A model generated the notes under the pieces. It was given only the letters and a program-made list of their open reading frames with translations. It did no database searches and was not told the DNA's origin. Shown piece by piece: positions 11,030 to 21,186 of a stretch of 64,000 bases of DNA (positions are counted from its first letter, which is position 1; each line of letters begins with the position of its first letter). This stretch comes from Neoechinorhynchus agilis (taxonomy: Eukaryota > Acanthocephala), in contig CM121342.1 in assembly GCA_051530055.1 (NCBI GenBank), positions 6,882,001 to 6,946,000 on the forward strand, written 5' to 3'. The translations under genes were made by a program, and so were the position numbers.

Positions 11030-11740
11030 TATAGTTTGCTGTTCTGAATATTAACTTAATAGATATTTTCGTTGAGGATTGGAGAATTTGGGATGCTCGT
11101 TGTAATGCTCGTTAGCAATTGTAAATGTATTGGATACGCTTTTATTCTTTTCGTCATAACCAAAATATAACAAACAATTATTTATTTTGCTTATTTATTG
11201 ATGACTATTTGCTGTAATTTCGCGATTATTGTATAGTTTATCGAATCACTTGTTGATTATAACCGCTGCTTACATTTGAGAGAAATTATGTAAACCGTCG
11301 ATCGTGTTTACGGTTCGGTTCTTTTCGCGATCATCATTTGATTACCAATAAAACTTAAATCGACGACACTTTGTGTAAGCCCAATAATGGTTTAATTGCA
11401 TAGTTGATAAAATTTTCGTAGGGCGATTTCATTTGAAAAACAATACTTAATTTCCATTCATTGCATCCACATTAATTTTTTCATACGAGAACGCCACTTT
11501 ACGAGCATTTTTATTCTGATTTTCTTGTCGACATTATCAACATCACTGTTTAATAAACAAACGAATTTTCTTCATCAGGTCTCTAGGTTTTTCGAAAAAA
11601 AAGCCTATTACGATTAATTGATTTCTATTTTTGAAGACTGGCCAGCGGGAAATTTTTCTTTATCTATGTTCGGCCTTTTTCACGGCTGATAATTTTCCTT
11701 GGGCCCACAGCCCACTGATCTGGTTCACGGAACGCTGTTG
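11030..11740. repeat. Zinc-finger gene 5' flank, shared segment
   Basis: This noncoding flank is common to all zinc-finger copies. It contains ATCGACGGTTTACAT-type sequence, the poly-pyrimidine/AT tract, and near 11,590-11,745 a decayed form of the 63-codon reading frame seen intact at 35,719-35,910. This copy lacks about 46 bp around 11,590 (the stretch beginning ACAGTTTCATTAAG in module 3), a deletion shared only with the right arm at about 52,030. Confidence 0.5.
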
Positions 11741-11760
11741 ATGATCGAGCTGTAATTTCG

Positions 11761-12430
11761 ATGGTCGCGAAAGCCAATTTTCACCCTAATGCTCAACTAT
11801 CTCTGGAGGAACTCTACAAAGAGTGTCATACTGCTCGTTGTCTTTTGGGCGTCCTTGAAGTAAACATCGACAATTTCCTACGGTGCATCCCCGATCAATC
11901 GTTCCTTCGAGTTGCCCAGCGCAAACTCTCCCCGCGTGCTTTGTTCTACCTCCGTGCCAAACTTCCATGTGATTCCTGGCCAATAACTTTGCGACAAAGC
12001 CAAGGTGCACGACTTCTAAGAAAAGAATCTTTAATTGCTTGCAATCAAGGTATCATTCGAAATTTATTAAATTCTGAGACTATAGATCAATTCACGTATT
12101 CTGTCCCCCCGCGTTCTCGCGAAAAATATGATAACCTTGGACGAAGTATCCGTTGACGATACTGAGAACGAATGGCTTGCACTTTCACAGCTATTCAGGA
12201 AGTGCGCCGAGGCAATGGGAATCTCGGAACTCGAGTATTCGCTTCATGTAAAACGTTTCCGCTTATTGTTCTCTCCTGCGTTCACGAGGATCCTGGATCC
12301 GAACTGCGATTCTACAAGTGATCAAACGGCACTAATCGAGTTCTTTGAGATCATAAAGACGTCGGTTGTGGAGTCGATAGAGACAAGAAATATTGCAAGA
12401 CCACTTAAACGAAAGGGAAGAAAATTATAA
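11761..12430 (+). pseudogene. Unrecognised gene in two overlapping frames
   Basis: A frame opening with MVAKANFHPNAQLSLEELYK runs 11,761-12,156. A second frame overlaps it at 12,128 and runs to 12,430, ending R-P-L-K-R-K-G-R-K-L. Their union (about 220 codons) has normal amino-acid composition (S-L-E-E-L-Y-K, L-F-R-K-C-A-E-A, a basic end), so I read it as one gene broken once near 12,130, or spliced there by a junction I cannot see. There is no signal peptide, membrane segment or known motif. It starts exactly where the zinc-finger flank ends and is single-copy here. The basic C-terminus suggests a nucleic-acid-binding or nuclear protein, but that is weak. Confidence 0.45.
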
Positions 12431-12499
12431 AAGTACAAATGGATGAGAATGAGTAATTAGAGCGAAATAAACGTATTCGCCTAATAAATTAACAAGAAA

Positions 12500-13475
12500 A
12501 TGTGGCTATATTTCAATGTCCTGGATTGAATTCGGTGCCTTTCAGAGATTTTGTTGTTAACAATATTCGCTGTCGGACGAGGCCTGGCATCAAACGTCCT
12601 TGCCTGTGTCGTCCGGCGGTTTATTTATCCGATATACAGCCGATATTTCTCTGCCAGCTTATTTGGAATCGTATGAAGCAAACCGCAGAATAGTTCAGTC
12701 TTTTCTTGGCAAGAATTACACCTTGGATGAAGATTTCGTGGAGGCGCTTAATCTTTGGTGTGGATATTTAGGCAGCGAGCAGGTACCCGTCAATGGCTGC
12801 AAACGATCAGTTTGGGACTCACCCATGATAGCGAGAATTAATAACTCTTTAATTTCAGATTCTCGTGACCTGGTGAATCGAACTCGATTGGCGGCAGTCT
12901 CTACAAGAGAACCGGACACTTGTCTCAACGCTCTCATAATCGCTTCTGTTGGTACTCTTCACCGTCCGCCAAGACAGTAAGGATTGCAGTGACCCGCTGA
13001 GACTTGGGGCACCGATGTGCACCTCCAATCGCTGCCGTTGTGGATCCTCCGTTGAGCCATGGGGACGCCATGGTCTCTCAGACGGCAATCAGACGGAAGG
13101 TACTTACGACATGCCGAAATGAACGCAATTCTGAGTCGTGCCCTGATCCTGGAGCCGAGCAATCTTTGCCGACTCGATAGCCGTAGACCGGACGGTGTCA
13201 AAGTATTCCTATGGGGAAGGGAGGCAAATGCCTTCTCTGGGACGCCGTTCGCAGACAGCAACATAAAAAGCGCCACTATTAAACCCGAAAGGGGAGCAGC
13301 GTCGAAATCATTATTTTGTTCCTTTTGGTGTCGAGGCATTCGGATCGTTTGGTACCGCGGCGCAGGACCTGGTCAAGCAATTGCCAAGCAACGAGGGAAC
13401 GCTGCATCCGTCCTTTCGACCGTTAAACCGGGACGGCAGCTGAGTGATCCAGAGGGGCGGTGGTGCAAATGATCT
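12500..13475 (+). mobile_element. RLE-LINE subfamily C, RT end and endonuclease, decayed
   Basis: The frame at 12,600-12,980 gives L-N-L-W-C-G-Y-L-G then S-V-W-D-S-P-M-I and V-S-T-R-E-P-D-T-C-L-N-A-L, parallel to L-S-I-W, A-W-D-L-P-L-I and V-S-T-K-E-S in the LINE at 40.0-40.3 kb. Frames from 12,990 then carry S-N-R-C-R-C-G, H-A-E-M-N-A-I-L-S-R-A-L and R-R-P-D-G-V-K-V-F, the Cys/His cluster and R-P-D-G endonuclease segment. It is too diverged to be the same insertion, so this is a third LINE lineage. It is broken repeatedly. Confidence 0.65.
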
Positions 13476-13795
13476 TATGACTATGATTTCGCGTATTTGT
13501 GCCAAAGGGATTTCTAGAATGTCAGGTAAAAATGAACTTCATTAAGTGAATACTCTTTGTAGGCTGCACAATATAAAGATTTTGCAGTTAGGCTTGGCTC
13601 CTATAACACTGCATAGAGTAATGTTGAAATGATAAGACCGTTTTAACTTAATTTATGAATAAAAATCTATAGCACAAATGCAGTGAGATCAATGCCTGAA
13701 CTTCAGCAAAATACAATATAAGTTGAGCGTATAGAACAAATGCGAGATGTTGTTCCACAACAAAGCATAAAAAGCGTATCAATAACTGAATACCT
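13476..13795. other. No gene seen
   Basis: AT-rich. Part of it (about 13,590-13,690) resembles 28,130-28,210, so it is old zinc-finger upstream flank. Confidence 0.4.
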
Positions 13796-14280
13796 ACAAT
13801 CGCTAACGAGCATTACTATGAACATCTCACAATTCTCCGATTTTTCACGCAAATATCATTCAAGTGAGTATTCAGAAAAGCAAAATATACAATGAATTCT
13901 GAGATTAATGAAGTTCTTTAATACATTCTCGCTCAAGTGGACAACTAACTTTCGAATGCAGAGCGAGAACGGATAACAAGTGAACTAATTGACCAAACCG
14001 ATCCATAAATATTGATGGCAGCGACGGTGAATCAAAAGTGGATCAAGGCGCTGAAATATCTCATGAAAATGCTACCGTTGGAGAGATTACAAAAGCAAAA
14101 CGCAGAAGTAAAAGACAGGACTGGAAACGTCGGCCACAGTCGATGTTGCATAAAACGTGGAATAAGATAAATTTCTGAATTGTATGATTATTACGGACTT
14201 TGGCTTTGAAAGAAGTGCATATAAAGTAGTAATCCAAACGGCGAAACAGATATTGCTTGCCAACAGCGTCAATTTCAGAA
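13796..14280 (+). pseudogene. Zinc-finger gene relic, forward piece of an inverted pair
   Basis: The frame from about 13,891 reads MNSEINEVL, then I-L-A-Q-V-D-N and N-A-E-R-E-R-I-T, matching the family N-terminus, and jumps to R-C-C-I-K...L-Y-D-Y-Y-G-L-W-L, a decayed finger 4. Stops and frameshifts are frequent and one cysteine is lost, so the copy is older than the others. It joins at about 14,280 a minus-strand relic of the same family. Confidence 0.65.
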
Positions 14281-14580
14281 TGATTGCAACCAATTCACTG
14301 TCGCTGCCATCAAAAATTATGGGTTCTGTTGGATCAATCAGTTCAGTTTTTGCCCTTCTCGCCCTGCATTCTAAAGTTAGTTGTCCACTTGAGCGAGAAT
14401 GTATTAAAGAACTTCAATAATCCCAGGATTTATTGCATCGTTTACCATTTTGAATATTGACTTAATGGATATTTACGTGAAGGATCGGAGAATTGGTTTG
14501 AAGTTCTTAGTAACGCTCGTTAGCAATTGTAGGTATTCTGTTATTGAGACCCTTTTATGCATCGACAGCTCGAAAAAATA
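14280..14580 (-). pseudogene. Zinc-finger gene relic, reverse piece of an inverted pair
   Basis: On the minus strand, 14,575 down to 14,290 repeats the upstream flank (GTTAGCAATTGTAGG complement) and N-terminal codons of the same family: the start region at about 14,430, then a decayed L-A-Q-V-D-N-x-L. With the preceding feature it forms a small head-to-head inverted repeat, a miniature of the 21-kb one at 33-55 kb. Confidence 0.6.
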
Positions 14581-15336
14581 CTGCGCACAATGAGGCGAAA
14601 TCACGAATTTATTTATTTAATTGGGATATCTTAAACGTGTGAATTGTTTGTTGAAAACATTGTTAAAACCTTTGAAAAAAGGCTTCAATTTATTCTTTGA
14701 AAGTAAAGAAATTCTTAAAGTTTTGATCTGATATTGTGAACGTTTTTTGCGTGCAGGAAATTAACGGATTTTTGTATTGTCGCAAATAAACACTTTTTTC
14801 CACATTTTTGAACCAAATCACTAAAATTTTCATTCCGCAAAAAGTTTTGATCGAGATTATTTATAGAAAGGAACTATGCCTAAAATCGCATGATCGAAAG
14901 TCCATATAAAATTATTTTGGTTACAAACACTACGCAATTAAACATTTATGAGTCTAAAATATGCTTACCTCTTACCGTGTTTCTTATTCGCTTATTGGCT
15001 GAAATCTCAGAAATTTGACCAATTAAAAAAAATTAGGGGTTTCATAGAACGATTAATTATCATGTGTGCCGAAAATGTATTTTCGATAAGCTAAGCTCCT
15101 TTTGCGCAAGTTTTTCTCATCTTATATATTTTCAAGAAGTATTCCCAATTTTCCTTAGATGATATAGATGAAGCTATTTCTGTAGAGCAATCCTTTTTTA
15201 AATGGTACATTATTCTTTGCCAATATAAAGATGGAATTTATTAAAGAAACAAATTTTTATGCCTATTTCTTATAAAATAAAACACGACATTCTATAAAAT
15301 ATAATTAATAGATTTTTAAATTACTTTTAGAACAAA
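14581..15336. other. AT-rich spacer and probable 5' region of TBP-like gene
   Basis: No coding sequence is apparent. A TCTTATAAAATAAAAC run occurs around 15,267-15,282. Immediately before the TBP-like start, TTTTAAATTACTTTTAG at about 15,316-15,332 looks like a 3' splice site, so a 5' untranslated exon or trans-splicing is possible. Confidence 0.4.
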
Positions 15337-16473
15337 ATGGCAACCAAAGACCTTCATGTCTATAATTTCAGTGCCAAATTTAAAATGAACAAATTGAACC
15401 TGGTTGATATCAAAAGTGCAATACCGTCCGTAAAAATTCAGCGTGGACCCGCAATTTTCTACACAGTGCCGATAACCAATAAAAAACGCAATCTCATCGG
15501 GGCAACTGCTCGTATATTTCCAAGTGGCAAAGTGATTCTTAATGTACAGAAGGGTTCGGAAAGTGATGTTGAGGACTTTGCTCATCATGTAGAATCTCTA
15601 ATTCAAATGTCACAATGTAAATCGGGTCCTCTTCACGATTACTCGCTCACATGTGTACAAATGAAAACAAATTTAGATTTTTGTATAAAATTAGAAGCTG
15701 TTGTTGAGAACTTTAACGAAAAAAGGATTCCAAATATAAATGAGACAATAGAATATGTTGACTTTGAGCCAGAAATACGAAGAACGGCTGAAATAAAATT
15801 CAAACACTCGGATGTTAAAATGACGCTGCACGGTAATGAATTCGTTCAACTTTCTGGTTCACGAGTGCATGAAATTCGGGAAAAGTTTGAGTTAGCAATT
15901 CCATTACTTTTGATTTCAAGAAACAACACAAAGCCAATCAAAACAGCGCGAAAGGCTCAAAAACGAAGATATCAAATTCAGGAGTCGGAGAATTACAGAT
16001 ACGCCTCACTGGACCGATTTTCTGGCAGATTGTCTGGCCGTGAGCAGTTAAATATTGAAAGTTATAGTAAATTTAAATGCAAGGACAAAGATACGCTCGA
16101 TCAAAGAAAACAAAAACGTCAACGAAATACTGCACGAGCCAAGGATTTTAAAAGTTCCCGATCTTATTCCAGCTACGGAGAGTTTTCGCAACTCGATCAA
16201 AGATACGTGCCATCAAATCCTGACTGTCAGTATCCGCCAAGTATACAACAAACGAATTCTTCTTATAATGGATCTTATTATTCTGAATTACCACAAACCG
16301 ATCAATGTTTGAACGTTAGGTTTGACGGAAGCGAATTCCCGATTTGGGCAATTGATGCTTATATGATTCCCACAACAGCATTTCAAAATCAATTTTGCGG
16401 AATGAACCATTCGTTAAAAAGGAATTCGACGGTTCAAAAATACGAACATTGTCCAGTTTTTTACAACCCGTGA
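15337..16473 (+). CDS. Divergent TBP-like protein with long C-terminal extension
   Basis: The frame is 378 aa. Residues 5-92 and 100-192 align by eye with the two saddle repeats of TATA-binding protein: A-R-I-F-P-S-G-K-V-I-L matches the conserved A-L-I-F-S-S-G-K, the helix FAHHVESLIQ follows, and repeat 2 has C-I-K-L-E-A, F-E-P-E-I and V-Q-L-S-G-S-R-V, matching I-R-L-E-G, Y-E-P-E-L and V-L-T-G-A-K-V. In repeat 1 both positions of the DNA-intercalating Phe pair appear to be Phe (41, 61). In repeat 2 neither is (147-148 and 164-165), so DNA bending would be altered. Residues 200-378 are a Tyr/Ser/Gln/Arg-rich tail, whereas canonical TBP extends at the N-terminus. I read it as a fast-evolving TBP paralogue (TRF/TLP-like); orthology is uncertain. 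Single-copy and intact here. Confidence 0.7.
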   Translation: MATKDLHVYNFSAKFKMNKLNLVDIKSAIPSVKIQRGPAIFYTVPITNKKRNLIGATARIFPSGKVILNVQKGSESDVEDFAHHVESLIQMSQCKSGPLHDYSLTCVQMKTNLDFCIKLEAVVENFNEKRIPNINETIEYVDFEPEIRRTAEIKFKHSDVKMTLHGNEFVQLSGSRVHEIREKFELAIPLLLISRNNTKPIKTARKAQKRRYQIQESENYRYASLDRFSGRLSGREQLNIESYSKFKCKDKDTLDQRKQKRQRNTARAKDFKSSRSYSSYGEFSQLDQRYVPSNPDCQYPPSIQQTNSSYNGSYYSELPQTDQCLNVRFDGSEFPIWAIDAYMIPTTAFQNQFCGMNHSLKRNSTVQKYEHCPVFYNP

Positions 16474-16527
16474 AAAACACGAAAGCGGCTTTAGTTCAAA
16501 TAATCAGATAGTTTTTGTTCAGTCTAT

Positions 16528-16533
16528 AAATAA
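16528..16533 (+). terminator. AATAAA polyadenylation signal of TBP-like gene
   Basis: AATAAA lies 55 nt after the stop codon of the TBP-like frame, a normal 3' end distance for a compact animal gene. Confidence 0.5.
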
Positions 16534-16689
16534 AGAAACTAAAAATTAGTACAGTTTTAAATTTCGATGCATTAATATTTTCACAGATGTAAGGAGAGTG
16601 CTAAAAATGACAAAAAATTAATCATTCTTTATTGTTTAATGTAGCGACACATTTTAATCATTAAGTTGCAATTAATTTTCAAAAATAAC

Positions 16690-17330
16690 AATTCCTTTAA
16701 AAGAACAACAAATTTTTTAGTGTTTGATACAGTTCTTTACCTAATTTTTTATGTGCAACCATCCGATCCAGCCATAGTAGCACGTCGTTCTCCGTTGATA
16801 GCTCGTCCTTACGTTTTTTAAAATCGATATCTTCAGTTCTAGCTTTTCCAGGCCATCCCGATATCAGATAACGCTTAATTCGAGCTAGTTGGGTATCTTT
16901 GATTCGCTTCTTAGATTTGACAGTGATAAATTGCAAGTTCCAAATCATGACTGCTTGGCATTCGAGATAGGACTTCGGCATAACAGTTATTGACACCGGC
17001 TATGTGTTTGACTTCATAATCATATTCCGGTAGTTGAATCGCCCATCTTATTAGCCGAGAGTTCGCCACCTTTCCTAAATTTCGCCAAAAATGTTTTCCA
17101 GAGGCTTGTGGTCCGTATATAATTGAAATTTTCGTCCAAACACAAAATCGTGGAATCGTTTCACACCATATAACAGTGCCAGAGCTTCTTTTTCAATTTG
17201 CGAGAAATTCTTTTCCGCAGCCTTCAATAATTGGGACGCAAAAAATACTGGTTGATGATGGTTCGCAGCTTTTCGAGTGTCAAGTTCTTGTGCTAAAATG
17301 CCGAAATCTCCGCTCTCTTCCTACCCGGAA
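16690..17330 (-). mobile_element. Ty3/Gypsy pol fossil (RNase H to integrase N-terminus)
   Basis: Minus-strand frames carry the RNase H region and the following integrase N-terminal region of a Ty3/Gypsy polyprotein. It is a broken partial copy with no LTRs visible, old by its decay, and it abuts the 5' side of the truncated zinc-finger gene. Confidence 0.7.
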
Positions 17331-18757
17331 AAGAAAGAGTTCTTTGTTGCAAATGTGCACAATTGACTCTCACATCGCCGAAAAAAGGAAGCAATGAAGA
17401 TAAAAATCAGAAACTTCCATTACAACCTCCTCGTGTCAAAAGCGTTCCCAATCTCTCGGATAGTTCAGCGAATACTTCAGATATTTGTTGCCGACGATGT
17501 GGAAAAGGGAGAAGTTCTGAATGGTATTCCTGTTATCAACTTATTCTGTGTAAAGGTTGTGCCCCGCAATCAGCAACTCGGCTTACAGGAATCTTGAGTA
17601 ACTCTCAAGCGAGTACCGTTAATCCGAACGAAAATACATCTCAGCTACAAACAGAATCTATCTGCGCAGTTTCCAATATCGATCTCGGTGTAAAAGCGAA
17701 CAAACGGTCCACTGGATCGAACAAAAAAAATTCTACAAATTTCAAATGTTGCAACAAATGCGGTTCAAACGATAATTCAATTTTGTATTCATCGAAAGGA
17801 TCTTTCACATGTCAGGAATGTACTTCTTCAAACAAGCAAGCGAGTAAAATTCAACATAAAAATAATCAAGAAGATGAACTCGAATGTAAAGAAGAAGCAA
17901 TAAAATTGTCACATTACCTTACCTTAAACAGTCAAACCAATCAGAACCCGGAATTAGAAGACAAGACTGGAGATACTGGCGATATTCGATGTTGCATTAA
18001 ATGTGGAATGAGTGAAATTTCTAAATTGTTTGATTATTGTGGACTCTGTCTTTGTGAGAAATGCATAGAAGCCAGTATTCCAAAAGACCAAACGAATATT
18101 GCTGTCGAGCAAAGTCAAGACCAAAATGAAGACAATTTCAATGAAGCGTTCAGCAAAAGAACCATTGAACCGACAAAACGCAAGCACCCGGAAACAAGTT
18201 CTACGCGGGCGAAACGAGCAAAAGTTCAACGTCAATGCAATCGATGCAAAGTTGTTGTAAGTCGAATCAGATACCGTCGAAATGAACTTTACTATTGTAA
18301 TTCCTGTGCGATTATCGAAGGTTTTTTGGATGCAAAAACAAGTTCAGCCGTTAAAACTAAAAAAGCCGCGATGCGAACAGGAGATCTTAAATGTTCTTCA
18401 ATTAAGCAAGGGCAAAAATCTTTAAAGCGCGGAGTGCCGTTAGACCAAATTGAGCAACAACCACAAACAAAATCACGGAGAACCAGAATGTCAGAATCGA
18501 GCACTTTAAACCGAAGTGCAACTGAACCTTTGAAACCCTCGCCCTTCTTAGAAGAAACACTACAAACCCTCGGCAGATTAATAAATTTATCGTCGGCCCA
18601 AAGTGAATTAATCCAGCAAAGCAATAAACTGACATCGAATGTTCCATCGATGAATTGGACGCCTACATTGAACTCAATGTTAATATCTGCCGCGCGGATA
18701 AGTGCAGAAGTTCAGGCTGAGAAAGATCGTTCCGAGAAACAATCTGAGAAGGATTGA
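17331..18757 (+). pseudogene. Five-finger protein gene lacking its 5' part (copy 2)
   Basis: Sequence homologous to the long-form zinc-finger gene starts at about 17,331 inside finger 1 (K-R-K-S-S-L-L-Q-M-C in a shifted frame). An open frame from 17,363 runs 464 codons to the normal end. Fingers 2-5 are intact with C-x2-C-x16-C-x2-C spacing, plus the basic NLS-like stretch and full tail. The acidic N-terminus and finger 1 have been replaced by the Ty3/Gypsy fossil. The long open frame suggests recent origin or residual function if a fortuitous start is used. The 3' flank (18,770-19,020) matches that of the 9.1 kb copy, so only the 5' end was lost. Confidence 0.75.
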
Positions 18758-19345
18758 TACGATATTTAGTTTAATATATTAGTAGACTCTTTGTTTTGGT
18801 TTGATTGCGATGATCGTTGTTTACACAAAAATCAATCGTTCATTATTTAAATTGGGCTTTAGGGCAACTCATCGATGATTTCAACCCACTCACTTTACTA
18901 ATTTCAGAATATAGAGTTGGTAGTAATAACATCGATAAAAGGTATCGCATTCAATCCAGAATACCGAAGCATCACGATTGAGATAGTATAAAGAATAGGG
19001 CAGACTTCAAGCTTAACCTTAAAAGGAGTGCAGTTCAATTTTCAAACATATGCATTAGATTTATGGCGACTCTGCTTGTTTGAACTTAAAGGGATGGAGT
19101 CCAGTGCACTAAAAATAGCACGAGCTTCATGTTGGATAATCTCCACCTTAATGCACTTCAGAAACCACCCATTCGGTGTAATGAATCGAGTAAACAGAGG
19201 AATCACATTGGTGGCATTTTTGGTTAACGGATTTTATGTTGTCGACATAATCCTCTTTCTGACCACAAAACGTGGTTATTGAACAATGAGGGGTTGAAGT
19301 CTCATAAGCATTAACGAAATAGCGATCGGGCAAATCTGCTCGGTG
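18758..19345. other. Zinc-finger 3' flank, then unassigned sequence
   Basis: 18,758-19,020 is the flank shared with 8,830-9,128 and 30,130-30,410. From 19,020 to 19,345 both strands have short open frames. The minus strand has H-E-A-R-A-I-F-S-A-L-D-S-I and D-S-S-V-Y stretches that feel element-like, but I cannot assign a family. Confidence 0.35.
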
Positions 19346-19465
19346 AACTAAGATCACGCACGGCTTTGAGTTTCCGATGATGAACGTGCGGAGTAAATGA
19401 ATAATCGCCTCTGCGCCACAAGGTGTACAAAAGCCTAACTGAATAGGACGAGCTTCTTGGTGGGA
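19346..19465 (-). mobile_element. RLE-LINE fragment (RT front)
   Basis: The minus strand reads V-R-L-L-Y-T-L-W-R-R-G-D-Y then K-L-K-A-V-R-D-L, homologous to V-R-L-L-N-S-L-W-C-R-G-D-C and K-L-K-A-V-R-D-L at 52.9-53.1 kb. Only about 120 bp remain. Confidence 0.55.
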
Positions 19466-19479
19466 GCTGGGTGTAATTT

Positions 19480-19770
19480 ACTGACTTTGGCGATGATTCC
19501 AGAATGTCGATAATCCTTATAGCAGTGTCTTGATCAAGTGAAGCAGTAACGTAGTGATATTTTGTTTCATCTGTTGAAATATTTCGTAATGCAAATTGAG
19601 CCTCAGTTTGGACGAACCAGATTCGTGGTTGTTGTGATGAAAACTGGCGGAGCTTCAGAGAAACGGTATTCAAGTTGCTATTCGCTTCTACTGTCGAACC
19701 ATGGTCGGCAGCGTCGGGGTCACCAATTGTTGTGGTAGCTGGCATCAAAAATGGTTTTTTATTCAACATA
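19480..19770 (-). mobile_element. Ty3/Gypsy gag fossil
   Basis: The minus strand encodes a gag capsid N-terminal segment of the common invertebrate Ty3/Gypsy type (W-F-V-Q-T-E-A-Q-F-A-L-R-N-I). It is a partial broken copy fused to LINE debris. Confidence 0.7.
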
Positions 19771-19899
19771 ACACGGAAAACGTTAACATGAACCTTATGA
19801 CGTCGTTAATGGTCACTACACAGCAATAAAAATACTTCGTGTTGATTACGTGTCGCCGCTGAATTGGTGAGCTCGACTGGACCAGACCCAGCAACCAGT

Positions 19900-20185
19900 A
19901 TCAGGCCGTCATCACACGAAGGTTCAACTCGGTTGCTCGACATCAGTCCCAGCACCACGTGGTGACACGCGGTCCTCCTTGCTCAACCCAACAAGGATGC
20001 AGCGCTCGCCATCATCACTGGTGCCTTGAAACTGCCAGTCGGCGCCACCCGCAAATAACGGGCCAAACACGGCACCTGGCAGCCATATCCTTCTTCAGCA
20101 GGAAGCTTCACGATGCCGAGACGCGACAAAGCACCTTCGACAACGAGCTTTTAGCCATGTTTCAGAACCCTAAGGACTAACAACA
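19900..20185 (+). mobile_element. Ty3/Gypsy pol fossil (RT end to RNase H)
   Basis: The plus strand encodes the RT-RNase H junction of a Ty3/Gypsy element (F-F-S-R-K-L-H-D-A-E-T-R). It is broken and partial, opposite in orientation to the neighbouring gag piece, so at least two insertions or a rearrangement are involved. Confidence 0.65.
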
Positions 20186-20214
20186 TATATTTGACCATTG
20201 TAGAGTAGGGTACG

Positions 20215-20345
20215 TGTCGCCGCTAAAGAACCATCGGGATGCCATGGTCTCGTCTGTTGGCAATCAGGCGAAGGATACTCACGACACGCCAAAGTGAACG
20301 CAGTTCTTAATCGTGCCATGAATACTGTCAATGCGCCTAACATCT
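20215..20345 (+). mobile_element. RLE-LINE endonuclease fragment, subfamily C
   Basis: The frame gives H-A-K-V-N-A-V-L-N-R-A-M...V-N-A-P-N-I, the region between the Cys/His cluster and the R-P-D-G box. It is closest to the 13.05-13.15 kb copy in DNA sequence. Confidence 0.5.
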
Positions 20346-20349
20346 GAGA

Positions 20350-20915
20350 GCTTCGTGGTGATAGTCTGTGACGGAATGAATGAAAAATCGCCTCTGCACC
20401 GCAAAGTGTAGTCAGCAGCCTAAGTTGGGCGATGCTGATTGCTTGCTTTTTCCGCGATACTTTTATTTAAAATTTTTGCTGTTTAGAGACGTTGACTTGT
20501 TCAAATTGCAATGGAACGAATCCAACTTTCCTTTTTCGCGATTTTACACGGCGATGCTCCGCAAAATAACTCAATTGCATTCGGAATTAATTCTCCCCAT
20601 GCAAATTGGCCGACTAAGCGTTGCAATGCATTTTACAGGGACTGAGAAATTTCTCCTACTGAAAAGGAAGTCCTATCCTTTAGGTGTTGGGGCCGCAACC
20701 CCTCTAGCCCGTGAGCTGATCCGTCAGCAAAAGAGGAGATTGCCATCTTCAATTCTGAATTCGATGATAAAACATAAGGGTTCGTATCGAAAGAGGAGGA
20801 TTTCATGAAAAACTTTAGACCGCCGTCACTGGGATGTCTGCAACAAAGAATCTCCGTCTGCGAGCTTCGAAGAAACCCGTCCAGCAAGCGTGCTGACATC
20901 GGTGTCACCACTCAT
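20350..20915 (-). mobile_element. RLE-LINE N-terminal half, decayed
   Basis: The minus strand reads M-A-I-S-S-F-A-D-G-S-A-H-G-L-E-G-L-R-P-Q-H-L-K-D (20,633-20,760), the RT entry motif also present in the 38.7 kb element, preceded by the L-L-D-G-F-L-R-S-S-Q N-terminal helix. The downstream part (20,380-20,630) corresponds to the following fingers region. It is broken by stops. Confidence 0.6.
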
Positions 20916-20929
20916 TTTGTTTACTTGTT

Positions 20930-21050
20930 TGCAATTATTTGTTGACGAATCACTGTTTGATTATCATCGCCGCTTGCATTTGCGACAAATTATGTAAAAT
21001 CGCATTATCATCATTTAATCCTCTATAATACAAAGCACTTTTGGGGGATG
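20930..21050. repeat. Zinc-finger 5' flank fragment
   Basis: GAATCACTGTTTGATTATCA and GCATTTGCGACAAATTATGT match the flank 5' of zinc-finger genes at 36.2 and 59.6 kb. It carries the foldback and hnRNP fragment on its other side, the same order as at positions 1-500. Confidence 0.5.
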
Positions 21051-21186
21051 AGAAAAATAGAGATTTATAATTCTCAATGTTTCGTCGGACTTCTTCAGGT
21101 TGTTAAAGTGTTTTATTCGTAACAACCTGAAGAAGTTCGACGAGACGGACGAAATTTTGAGGATAATAAATCAATATCTATTTTTC
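21051..21186. repeat. Foldback repeat, well-preserved copy 2
   Basis: Arms 21,051-21,104 and 21,121-21,186 are inverted copies. The inner 23 bp (21,082-21,104 against 21,121-21,143) pair with one mismatch around a 16-nt loop, and outer pairing extends to about 65 bp with small indels. It would form a strong hairpin in single-stranded DNA or RNA. Confidence 0.7.

Noticed and set aside
10524-11054. 176-codon plus-strand frame opposite the zinc-finger N-terminus, also open at 31,721-32,251
   Set aside because: Complement of the acidic coding region, with no start context and open only because the sense strand lacks the corresponding codons.
19028-19282. 84-codon hydrophobic plus-strand frame after a zinc-finger gene
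   Set aside because: Present once and without homology I recognise. The minus strand looks more element-like, so I left it unassigned.
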